A stretch of 7,550 bases of DNA from Propionibacteriaceae bacterium (GTDB taxonomy: Bacteria > Actinomycetota > Actinomycetes > Propionibacteriales > Propionibacteriaceae): the NCBI GenBank assembly GCA_030450535.1, contig JAKDIK010000124.1, positions 1-7,550 of the forward strand. Direction: 5' to 3'. Positions 1-5,983 of the stretch are shown here, piece by piece. Both the position numbers and the translations under genes were made by a program. Numbering within the stretch: the first letter of the stretch is position 1; the number at the start of each line of letters is the position of its first letter. The notes beneath the pieces were generated by a model that saw only the letters and a list, made by a program, of their open reading frames with translations, was not told the origin of the DNA and ran no database searches.

Positions 1-138
1 CGCCTCGGTGATGGCCTCGCGGGGCTGACGGTCGAGGCGTCCGATGAGCATGAGCACGCCCATGAGGGCGGCGAGCAGGCCGAACACGACGCCCATGCCG
101 ACGACCATCATCATGAGGCCCCAGGTGAAATTCTCCAT
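1..138 (-). CDS. OadG/MmdD-like small membrane subunit of a biotin-dependent carboxyltransferase or decarboxylase (partial, C-terminus outside the window)
   Basis: Only the first 46 codons are present; the frame is still open at the window edge. The visible protein starts MENFTWGLMMMVVGMGVVFG, has one hydrophobic membrane helix (about residues 6-33) and then turns polar and charged (GRLDRQPREAI). A single N-terminal helix with a GMGVVF motif, followed by a charged stretch, is the layout of the gamma/delta subunits of sodium-pump decarboxylases (OadG, MmdD), which anchor and assemble the complex at the membrane. The ATG at 138 is preceded by AGGGG at 147-151, overlapping the stop codon of the upstream carboxyltransferase. 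The 11-bp gap implies one operon and probable translational coupling. Related small proteins also occur next to the transcarboxylase 12S gene in propionibacteria, so this subunit alone does not prove a sodium pump. Family assignment is fairly sure; the precise complex is not. Confidence 0.72.
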   Translation of the reverse strand, partial: MENFTWGLMMMVVGMGVVFGLLAALMGVLMLIGRLDRQPREAITEA

Positions 139-149
139 GGCGATCGCCC

Positions 150-1694
150 CTACACCGGGAAGAGGCCGTGCTTCTTGGGGATGGTGTGCGTCACCTTGGT
201 GCGCAGCACCTCCAACGCGCGGATCAGGCGGGGGCGCGTCTCGCGCGGTTCGATGACCTCGTCGATCTGTCCGACGTCGGCCGCCTGATAGGGGTTGTAG
301 AACTTGTCCTTGTAGTCGTCGATGAACCGGGCCTCTTCGGCCTTCGGATCCTCGGCCGCCTCGATGGCCCGCCGGTTGAGCAGCCGGGCGGCGCCCTCGG
401 CACCCATGACGGCGATCTGCGCGCTCGGCCAAGCGAACGCGACATCGTTGTTCATCTGCTTGCTGGAGAGGGCGACGTACGAGCCCCCCATCGCCTTGCG
501 GGTGACGAGCGAGATCTTGGGTACCGTCGCCTGGCAGTAGGCGTAGATGATCTTGGCGCCGTGTCGGATGACGCCGTTGTACTCCTGCTCGACACCGGGA
601 AGGTAGCCCGGGCAGTCGACGAACGTGACCAGCGGAATGTTGAATTGATCGCACAGGGTGATGTGGCGGGCGATCTTGTCGGAGGCGTTGATGTCGAGAC
701 AGCCCGACATGACGAGCGGCTGGTTGGCGATGAAGCCGACGCTCATGCCGTCGAGGCGTCCGAACCCCACCAGGGCGTTGGCCGCCCACTCCTTGTGCAG
801 TTCGAAGATCGAGTCGTGATCGAAGACGGACGCCAAGACGTCGCGCATGTCGTAGGCCAGGCCGTCGTCCGCCGGCACCATCGCGTTGAGCGCCTCGTCC
901 ATGCGGTCGGCCGGATCGTAGGGCTCGAGCGGCGGCGGGTCCTCGGTGTTGTTCTGCGGCAGGTAGCTGAGCAGCGACTTGGTGAGGCTCAGCGCGTGCT
1001 GTTCGTTGTCGGCGATCACCTGCGCGACGCCGGACGTCGCGTTGTGCACCCAGGCGCCGCCCAGTTCCTCGGCCGACACGTCCTCGCCCGTCACCGTCTT
1101 GATGATGTCGGGTCCGGTCAGGAACATGTTGGAGGTCTCGTTGACCATGATGGTCACGTCCATCAGGGCCGGCGAGTAGACCGCTCCGCCGGCGCAGGGG
1201 CCCATGATGAGCGAGATCTGCGGGATCACCCCGGACGCCTTCACGTTGCGGACGAACACCTCTCCGTAGGCCGCCAGCGACCGGACGCCCTCCTGCACCC
1301 GCGCCCCGCCGGAGTCGTTGAGGCCGATGAGCGGGATCCCGGCCTCGATGGCGAGATCCTGGATGCGCGAGATCTTGTTGGACTGCACCTCGGAGAACGA
1401 GCCGCCGAGCACCGTGAAGTCCTGGGCATAGACGGCCACGCGTCGTCCCTGCACCTTGCCGAACCCGGTGATGATGCCGTCGCCCGGGAAGCGGTGCTTG
1501 TCCATCCCGAAGTCGGTGTTGTGGTGCGTGGCGAGCGCGCCCAGCTCCTGAAAGGACGCCTCGTCGAGCAGGATGGACAATCGCTCGCGCGCCGTCAGTT
1601 TGCCCCGGGCATGCTGGGCGTCGATGCGCCCCTTGCCGCCGCCCAGGAGGGCCTGTTCCCGCTTCTCGCGGAGAGTGGAGAGTCGTTCCGGCAT
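150..1694 (-). CDS. mmdA: Methylmalonyl-CoA carboxyltransferase 12S-type subunit (acyl-CoA carboxylase/decarboxylase carboxyltransferase family)
   Basis: This 514-residue protein is a full-length member of the PccB/MmdA/transcarboxylase 12S family (usual length about 510-530). These cytoplasmic enzymes transfer carboxyl groups between methylmalonyl- or propionyl-CoA and carboxybiotin on a carrier protein. It has the expected two crotonase-like halves. The N-terminal half carries SGGARVQEG (128-136) and GPCAGGAVYSP (165-175); the C-terminal half carries PGYLPGVEQE (362-371), RKAMGGSYVAL (399-409) and AWPSAQIAVMGAEGAA (421-436). The paired glycines G169-G170 and G403-G404 are the likely oxyanion-hole positions that bind CoA ester and biotin. 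Near 406-408 the sequence reads YVA, not the YDV of actinobacterial PccB proteins, favouring the 12S/decarboxylase branch. ATG at 1694 has GAGGAA at 1698-1703. The next gene is an OadG-like subunit, so the partner is either a transcarboxylase 5S/1.3S pair or a decarboxylase beta subunit. Neither is visible. Family is very sure; symbol and exact reaction are inference. Confidence 0.9.
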   Translation of the reverse strand: MPERLSTLREKREQALLGGGKGRIDAQHARGKLTARERLSILLDEASFQELGALATHHNTDFGMDKHRFPGDGIITGFGKVQGRRVAVYAQDFTVLGGSFSEVQSNKISRIQDLAIEAGIPLIGLNDSGGARVQEGVRSLAAYGEVFVRNVKASGVIPQISLIMGPCAGGAVYSPALMDVTIMVNETSNMFLTGPDIIKTVTGEDVSAEELGGAWVHNATSGVAQVIADNEQHALSLTKSLLSYLPQNNTEDPPPLEPYDPADRMDEALNAMVPADDGLAYDMRDVLASVFDHDSIFELHKEWAANALVGFGRLDGMSVGFIANQPLVMSGCLDINASDKIARHITLCDQFNIPLVTFVDCPGYLPGVEQEYNGVIRHGAKIIYAYCQATVPKISLVTRKAMGGSYVALSSKQMNNDVAFAWPSAQIAVMGAEGAARLLNRRAIEAAEDPKAEEARFIDDYKDKFYNPYQAADVGQIDEVIEPRETRPRLIRALEVLRTKVTHTIPKKHGLFPV

Positions 1695-1763
1695 TGGTTC
1701 CTCGTCTCACCCGACCGGGTCGTTCCGGCGGACGCCCAGGCGGACCCGGGGCGATTACTACGG

Positions 1764-1772
1764 ACGGTAGCA
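1764..1772 (-). promoter_or_regulatory. Candidate extended -10 promoter for the carboxyltransferase operon
   Basis: On the minus strand the nonamer TGCTACCGT combines a TGn element with a TAnnnT -10 hexamer (TACCGT at 1764-1769). It lies about 70 bp before the mmdA start, in the only sizeable gap upstream of that gene. No good -35 hexamer sits 16-18 bp upstream (CATCCG or CCATCC), which is tolerable for an extended -10 promoter. A start near 1757 would give a leader of about 60 nt containing a GC-rich hairpin. A second possible -10, TAGTAA, lies just downstream. This is pattern recognition only. Confidence 0.3.
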
Positions 1773-1821
1773 CTCCGCATCGGGATCGGATGGCATCGCG
1801 GCGTGAAACGAACAAACTGTT

Positions 1822-1853
1822 GCCAGACGCGCGTGGGGTTGCCCAGGTCTGGC
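1822..1853 (-). terminator. Terminator-like stem-loop after the DUF456 gene
   Basis: A perfect 7-bp outer stem (GCCAGAC at 1822-1828 with GTCTGGC at 1847-1853) encloses a 4-bp inner stem (TGGG 1834-1837 with CCCA 1842-1845) around a GTTG loop. On the minus strand it begins 12 bp after the stop codon of the DUF456 gene. It is followed by AACAGTTTGTTCGTTT, a broken but T-rich tract. Position and tail fit an intrinsic terminator separating this gene from the carboxyltransferase operon. The internal loop is asymmetric, so stability is uncertain. Confidence 0.5.
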
Positions 1854-1865
1854 TCGAGTGACGAC

Positions 1866-2360
1866 TCAGGCGAAGAAGTGAACCAGGACGCCCACCAGCA
1901 GGGTGGTCGCCGCCGCGAGCGCACATCCGAGCTCGACCAACATGCCGAGCCCCACCGACTTCAGCGCCTCCCAGCTGGTGGAGAGCGCCTGGCGCAGGTT
2001 GCGCACCCGGGCCCACTCCATGGCCAGCAGGCCACCGACGAAGCCGATCGCCAGCCCGAGGAACGGGATCACGAACAGCCCCACCACGCCGCAGATGAGC
2101 CCGACGACCACCGATCGGTTGGGGATCTGACGCTGCCTCAGCCGTCGCCCCGTGATGAGGTACTGGGCGGACGCCCCCGCCGCCAGGAAGGCCGCGCCGA
2201 TGCCGAACACGATCCAGCCGCCCGGCGCGGGCGAGAAGATCGCCCACACGAGCAGTCCCGCCAAAGCGGTGAGCGAACCGGGCAGCACGGGCAGGATGAT
2301 CCCGCACACCCCAACGGCGGTGAGGACGATGGCGATCGCGGCGGCGACTTCGACAGGCAC
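1866..2360 (-). CDS. DUF456 family small integral membrane protein
   Basis: This 164-residue, strongly hydrophobic protein matches the layout of the DUF456 family, whose function is unknown to me. The first helical hairpin contains GIILPVLPGSL (20-30); a further segment spans about 48-68. After a basic loop (GRRLRQRQIP, 71-80) comes the conserved glycine-rich hairpin with GLFVIPFLGLAIGFVGG (94-110) ending in EW (115-116). A last helix follows at about 135-163. The total is about four to six membrane segments with no signal peptide cleavage site or enzymatic motif. The start is GTG at 2360; only a weak AGG lies upstream, so the start is less certain than for its neighbours. The gene lies 73 bp after the sugar permease stop, co-oriented, and could be read by run-on from that operon or from its own promoter. 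Its location between unrelated pathways gives no functional hint. Confidence 0.82.
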   Translation of the reverse strand: MPVEVAAAIAIVLTAVGVCGIILPVLPGSLTALAGLLVWAIFSPAPGGWIVFGIGAAFLAAGASAQYLITGRRLRQRQIPNRSVVVGLICGVVGLFVIPFLGLAIGFVGGLLAMEWARVRNLRQALSTSWEALKSVGLGMLVELGCALAAATTLLVGVLVHFFA

Positions 2361-2417
2361 AACGTCAGCCTACGGGTCGCCACCGACGGGGACGGCGCGG
2401 AGGACGCCGGAGACGCG

Positions 2418-2432
2418 CGCCCGCCGCGGGCG
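2418..2432 (-). terminator. Short GC-rich hairpin directly after the last sugar-permease gene
   Basis: CGCCCG (2418-2423) pairs with CGGGCG (2427-2432) over a 3-nt loop, starting one base after the permease stop codon on the minus strand. There is no T-run, so if it ends transcription it does so in the U-tract-poor manner common in high-GC actinobacteria. In such GC-rich DNA a 6-bp G/C-only stem can arise by chance, so the call is tentative. Confidence 0.3.
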
Positions 2433-2433
2433 T

Positions 2434-3414
2434 CTACTTCACCGAGCCCTCGGTCAGACCACCGCGCCAGAAGCGCTGCAGCACGATCATGGCGATCGCC
2501 AGCGGGATCACCGACAGCAGCACTCCGGCGGTGGTGAGCTGGTAGAACTCCGGCAACCGGTCGGTCTGGGAGCGCCAGTTCACCAGACCCAGCGTGATCG
2601 GGTAAAGACGCTGGTCCGACAGCATGACCAGGGGCAGGAAGTAGTTGTTCCAGATGCCGACGAGCTGGAAGAGGAAGACCGTCACCAGCGCCGGCGTCAG
2701 CACGCGCAGGCCCACCGAGTGAAAGATCCGCAGCTCGGACGCCCCGTCCAACCGAGCGGCCTCCAACAGCGACGGGCTCACCGAGGCGTCCGCGTAGATG
2801 CGGCACAGAAACAGCCCGTACGGCGACACCAGCGACGGGATCAGCACCGCCCAGTAGGTGTTCGCCAACCCGAGCTGGCTGAACAGCAGGAACAGCGGCA
2901 GGGCCGTCGCCGTGCCCGGCACGAGGACGCCGCCGAGGATGGTTCCGAACACTATGTTGCTGCCCCGGAACTTGTACGCGGACAGGGCGTAGCCGCCGGC
3001 CGCCGCGAAGTACGTGGCGAGCAGAGCACCGACACCGGCGTACAGCAGCGAGTTGAGGAACCATCGGACGAAGATGCCGCCGTCATAGGTGAGCACCTGC
3101 TGGAGATTGGACCACAACGCGAACGTGGGTGCCAGCAGGAAGCCGTTGGTGGCAAACAGGTCGTCGGTGGTTTTGGTTGCCGCCACGATCACCCAGTAAA
3201 CGGGCACCAGGAAATAAAGCGCGACCACGACCAGGATGCCAGTGACCAGAATCGTCGACGCCGGACTCTGTCCCGCAGAGTGATCGGCGCCCGTCGAGAC
3301 CCGGGAAGCATGCCGCAGCTTCTGCGGCCTCGTATCGACCGCGGTGCCCCCAGTGCCCGCGCTCGTGGCGATCTGGTCGGCGACCGCGTCAGCGTCGCGC
3401 GCGGGGCTGCTCAC
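2434..3414 (-). CDS. Carbohydrate ABC transporter permease, MalG-like (CUT1 family)
   Basis: This 326-residue inner-membrane protein is the second transmembrane subunit of the importer. Six membrane segments can be placed at about 54-79, 118-146, 153-181, 186-208, 242-264 and 295-315. Between segments four and five lies the EAA loop that docks on the ATPase, EAARLDGASELRIFHSVGL (218-236) ending LTP. The C-terminal WRGGLTEGSVK ending is typical of MalG-type permeases. I chose the GTG at 3414: it has GGAGG five bases upstream and overlaps the preceding stop as GTGA. The frame stays open much further upstream, but that stretch lies inside the other permease and reads as arginine-rich shadow. The 50 residues before the first membrane segment are polar and longer than the usual short MalG-type N-terminus, with no motif I recognise. 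Family is certain; the substrate is not identifiable. Confidence 0.93.
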   Translation of the reverse strand: MSSPARDADAVADQIATSAGTGGTAVDTRPQKLRHASRVSTGADHSAGQSPASTILVTGILVVVALYFLVPVYWVIVAATKTTDDLFATNGFLLAPTFALWSNLQQVLTYDGGIFVRWFLNSLLYAGVGALLATYFAAAGGYALSAYKFRGSNIVFGTILGGVLVPGTATALPLFLLFSQLGLANTYWAVLIPSLVSPYGLFLCRIYADASVSPSLLEAARLDGASELRIFHSVGLRVLTPALVTVFLFQLVGIWNNYFLPLVMLSDQRLYPITLGLVNWRSQTDRLPEFYQLTTAGVLLSVIPLAIAMIVLQRFWRGGLTEGSVK

Positions 3415-4331
3415 GATGACCTCCGATTGGTCAGGCGCAGGAAGGTGAACGAGAGCGCGAACGCCACCAGGGCGATCAGGACGGCCTGTGCGGCGGCCAC
3501 GTTGTAGTCGTTGTACGCGAAGGCTGTGGTGTAGGCGCTCAGGTTGGGCGTGTACTCCGAGTCGATGCTCGGTGCCACCGTGGCGAGCACCTGCGGTTCG
3601 GCGAACAATTGCAGGGTGCCGATGATCGAGAAAACGATGGTGAGCACCAGCGCCGGCCGGATCAATGGCAGCTGAATCGACCACGCCATCCGGAACGGTC
3701 CGGCGCCGTCCACCCGCGCGGCCTCGTACACCTCGCCCGGAATGGCCTTCAGCTGGGCCACGATGATGAGCATGTTGTAGCCCGTGTACGTCCAGGTAAC
3801 GATGTTGGCGATCGACCACAACACCGTCCCGGAGCCGAGGAAGTTGACCTCCAGCCCGAACCATGCAGCCACGTCGATCACCGGGCTGAGCCCCGGCACG
3901 TACAGGAACGACCACAGGATCGTCGCCACGACGCCGGGAATGCCGTACGGCATGAAGTACACCGCGCGGAACAGTCCCGGCCAGCGGGCCGACGCGGACT
4001 CCAGCAGCAGCGCCAGGATCGTCGCAGCCGCGATCATCACGGGTACCTGCACGACCCCGAACAGGAGCATGCGTCCAATGGACGCGATGAAGTTGCCGTT
4101 CTCGAGGGCCTGGGCGTAGTTGGCGAACCAGGCGAACTCGGTGATGACGCCCTCCTCGCCGAACACACCCAGCCGGGTGACACGGGTGAAGCTGTTGCCC
4201 ACGGCAACGATGATCGGTAACACGAAGGTGAAGGCGAACACCGCGAGGAACGGGGCGAGCAGCAGCCAGGGGGCGGCGCCCGCGGAGTTCACGCTGCGTC
4301 CGCGCTTGCGGACGATGGTTTGGTCGCTCAT
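3411..4331 (-). CDS. Carbohydrate ABC transporter permease, MalF-like (CUT1 family)
   Basis: This 306-residue membrane protein is the first permease of the importer. It has a short basic cytoplasmic N-terminus (VRKRGRS, 7-13) and six predicted membrane segments at about 21-45, 84-110, 121-146, 168-192, 226-250 and 279-300. The EAA coupling loop reads YEAARVDGAGPFRMAWSIQL (202-221) followed by PLIRP; the two permeases contact the same ATPase dimer through these loops. Length and single short N-terminal helix resemble compact UgpA/LacF-like permeases, not E. coli MalF with its large periplasmic loop. The ATG at 4331 shares one base with the binding-protein stop (TGATG) and has GAGGAGG four bases upstream, arguing for coupled translation. 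A longer upstream reading in this frame is rejected because it overlaps the binding protein. Confidence 0.93.
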   Translation of the reverse strand: MSDQTIVRKRGRSVNSAGAAPWLLLAPFLAVFAFTFVLPIIVAVGNSFTRVTRLGVFGEEGVITEFAWFANYAQALENGNFIASIGRMLLFGVVQVPVMIAAATILALLLESASARWPGLFRAVYFMPYGIPGVVATILWSFLYVPGLSPVIDVAAWFGLEVNFLGSGTVLWSIANIVTWTYTGYNMLIIVAQLKAIPGEVYEAARVDGAGPFRMAWSIQLPLIRPALVLTIVFSIIGTLQLFAEPQVLATVAPSIDSEYTPNLSAYTTAFAYNDYNVAAAQAVLIALVAFALSFTFLRLTNRRSS

Positions 4332-5671
4332 CAGGCCTCCTCGGAGATGCTGAGTCCCTTGTTGCGGAAGGTTCGGACGACGTTGGCCTGGGCCTGGACG
4401 AGGGCGTCCACCAACGTGCCTCCCGCCGCCTTGCCGCGGAAGCCGTCCGCGATGATGTTGAAGGTCTGCTGGGTGATCGGCCACCACGACCACTCGAGGT
4501 TCTGCGCCTCGGGCGAGGCGGCCGGCTCGAACACCTCCGTGTTGTACGCCTGTCCGCCGAAGAACTCGCTGCCGCCCTCGCGCGGCTCGCCGATGTAGTC
4601 CACCGCCGGCGACCAGCCGATACCGCAGTGCTCGATCATGGCGTTGATGCCCTCGGGGCTCGTGGTCATCCAGACGGCGAATTCCATCGCCTCCCTCGGG
4701 TGGGGGCTGTTGGCCATGATGGCGCAGGTCGAACCGCCGAGGAACGAGGACGCGAAGCCGGTGTCCCACCGCGGCATCGGCGCGACGCGCCACAGGCCGG
4801 ATGCCCCCGAGACGCTCTCGAGCAGGGCGTCGCCCCAGCTCGCCGATACGAGCCCGGCGATCCCGTTGCCCGCGGCGGCAGCGAACCAAGGCGTGCTGAA
4901 CTGTCCGTACGCCGTGGTGATGAGATCCTGGTCGATCGCGGTGTCGAAGAAGCGCGCCACCTCCAAAGTAGTGTCGTCGGCGAGCGCGATCACCCACTCA
5001 TTGTCTTCGACGCGCAGCCACCGAGCACCCGCCTGCTGGGCCAGCGAGGCGAACCACGAGGGGTCGGCGAAGTTGAAGCAGTCGAGATAGGCGCCCGAGT
5101 CGCGGACCGCGCGAGCCACGTCGGCCCATTCCGACCACGTGGCCGGCGGGGGCGCACCCACGGCGTCCAGCAGGTCCGGCCGGTAGTAGAGCGCCATCGG
5201 ACCCGAATCCTGCGGGATGCCGTACACGCCGTCCACATAGGAGACCTGCTGCCACAGAGCCTCGTTGTAGCGGTCGGCGTACTCGTCGACCCCGTAGCGG
5301 CGCAGGTCGACAAGTCCGTTGACGAGCATGAACTCGGGAATGGACCTCATCTCCACCTGCCCGATGTCGGGTCCGCCGCCCGCCGCGAGGGCCGAGTAGA
5401 GCTTCTGGTAGCCGCCGGCATTGCCGCCCTGGATCCAGCTCGCCTGCACCTGGATGCGCGGGTTCTGGGCGTTCCAGACATCGCACACCAGCTGGAGATC
5501 CTTGAGCCAGGCCCAGTAGGTGAGGGTGACGGTCTCGCCGTCGGCGACGGCCGGAATGGTCGGTTCGGCGTTCACCGACGTGGTGCCCGGGGTCGCACAC
5601 CCGGCCACCGTGGCTCCGGCACCGGCAACGGCACCCAGCCGGAGGAGGTCTCGCCGCGTCATCGTTGTCAT
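4331..5671 (-). CDS. Extracellular solute-binding lipoprotein of a sugar ABC transporter (SBP family 1)
   Basis: This 446-residue protein should capture a carbohydrate outside the membrane and deliver it to the two permeases encoded downstream. The N-terminus has a twin-arginine motif (TRRDLLRLG, 5-13), a small hydrophobic stretch, and a lipobox VAGC ending at C25, indicating a Tat-exported, lipid-anchored protein. The mature part has the usual family layout: TLTYWAWLKDLQ (49-60), a GGGPDIGQVE segment (98-107), the hinge-region DGVYGIPQDSGPMALYYRPD (147-166), and a C-terminal W-rich patch (EWSWWPITQQ, 393-402) that may line the ligand site. I prefer the ATG at 5671, with GAGG five bases upstream at 5677-5680, over the GTG at 5677, which overlaps that ribosome binding site. 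It heads an operon with both permeases. No ATPase, regulator or glycosidase is adjacent, so the sugar cannot be named. Confidence 0.92.
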   Translation of the reverse strand: MTTMTRRDLLRLGAVAGAGATVAGCATPGTTSVNAEPTIPAVADGETVTLTYWAWLKDLQLVCDVWNAQNPRIQVQASWIQGGNAGGYQKLYSALAAGGGPDIGQVEMRSIPEFMLVNGLVDLRRYGVDEYADRYNEALWQQVSYVDGVYGIPQDSGPMALYYRPDLLDAVGAPPPATWSEWADVARAVRDSGAYLDCFNFADPSWFASLAQQAGARWLRVEDNEWVIALADDTTLEVARFFDTAIDQDLITTAYGQFSTPWFAAAAGNGIAGLVSASWGDALLESVSGASGLWRVAPMPRWDTGFASSFLGGSTCAIMANSPHPREAMEFAVWMTTSPEGINAMIEHCGIGWSPAVDYIGEPREGGSEFFGGQAYNTEVFEPAASPEAQNLEWSWWPITQQTFNIIADGFRGKAAGGTLVDALVQAQANVVRTFRNKGLSISEEA

Positions 5672-5680
5672 GCGCACCTC

Positions 5681-5717
5681 ACTGCATTGGGGGTTACGTG
5701 CATGCAGTCAATGTAAC
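5681..5717 (-). promoter_or_regulatory. Candidate promoter and operator of the sugar transporter operon
   Basis: Just upstream of the binding-protein ribosome binding site lie three overlapping symmetries: GTTAC (5693-5697) with GTAAC (5713-5717), a central 8-bp palindrome TGCATGCA (5699-5706), and ACTGCAT (5681-5687) with ATGCAGT (5702-5708). On the minus strand TACATT (5710-5715) fits an actinobacterial TAnnnT -10 box and overlaps one half-site; no convincing -35 is present. TTGACT (5706-5711) looks like a -35 but would put the start site on top of the ribosome binding site. Binding by a LacI-, GntR- or ROK-type sugar regulator would be usual for such an operon, but no regulator gene is in the window. 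Confidence 0.4.
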
Positions 5718-5748
5718 ACCAGCGGCGGCGCGCATGGGGATGTCGTGG

Positions 5749-5928
5749 TCACGATTCCCTATCAATGCTGGGCCTCGGCGTCCAGCATCGGTGCTCGGAT
5801 CTGGACGTCCGGGCGCCGTCTCGACGCGCTCCCAGGACCGCGCTGCCGCTCGGCCCAATCCAGGTCGCCCCCGGGCATGCCATGGCGCAGCCGCAAATAC
5901 GTCAATGCCTCGTCGCCGGGAATCGTGA
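5749..5928. repeat. 180-bp segment bounded by 11-bp perfect inverted repeats
   Basis: TCACGATTCCC at 5749-5759 is exactly complementary to GGGAATCGTGA at 5918-5928. The segment between them has no convincing gene. It also contains a 7-bp hairpin (ATGCTGG 5765-5771 with CCAGCAT 5782-5788, 10-nt loop) next to the left arm, and overlapping palindromes GGCATGCC and GCCATGGC near 5874-5886. I see no target-site duplication beside the arms and no transposase. It could be a small non-autonomous element, the remains of one, or chance pairing. This covers most of the 297-bp gap between the ABC-F gene and the sugar operon. Confidence 0.4.
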
Positions 5929-5983
5929 TCTCGCTGGCCGGCCAGTGGTGGGCGGCCCGCCGGGTGCGTCAGGCCAGCGAGAT
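5928..5983 (-). terminator. 12-bp inverted repeat spanning the ABC-F stop codon, probable terminator
   Basis: ATCTCGCTGGCC (5928-5939) and GGCCAGCGAGAT (5972-5983) form a perfect 12-bp stem with a 32-nt loop. The loop can form an inner hairpin (GGCG-GCC-CGCC). On the minus strand the first arm is made of the last codons of the ABC-F gene, and the TGA stop follows it immediately. No T-run follows the second arm, so termination would be of the U-poor type. Alternatively the stem protects the 3' end of the message. Confidence 0.5.

Noticed and set aside
168..2537. A 789-codon open frame on the plus strand
   Set aside because: It runs antisense across the well-supported carboxyltransferase and DUF456 genes, is rich in Arg, His, Asp and Gly as GC-rich shadow frames are, and has no recognisable domain.
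2152..3507. A 451-codon plus-strand open frame opposite the MalG-like permease
   Set aside because: It has low-complexity Arg/Gln/His-rich content and lies antisense to a clear permease; no ribosome binding site or family match seen.
3415..3915. Upstream extension of the MalG-like permease frame
   Set aside because: The added region overlaps the MalF-like permease out of frame and is arginine-rich; the GTG at 3414 has an ideal ribosome binding site and a GTGA overlap.
4332..4997. Upstream extension of the MalF-like permease frame
   Set aside because: It lies inside the binding-protein gene in another frame; the ATG at 4331 has GAGGAGG and couples to the preceding stop.
4628..5716. A 362-codon plus-strand open frame opposite the binding protein
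   Set aside because: Antisense shadow of a gene with signal peptide, lipobox and family motifs; no coherent domain of its own.
5749..5928. Calling the 180-bp inverted-repeat segment an insertion sequence
   Set aside because: No transposase, no target-site duplication next to the arms and no second copy in the window; kept only as a repeat.
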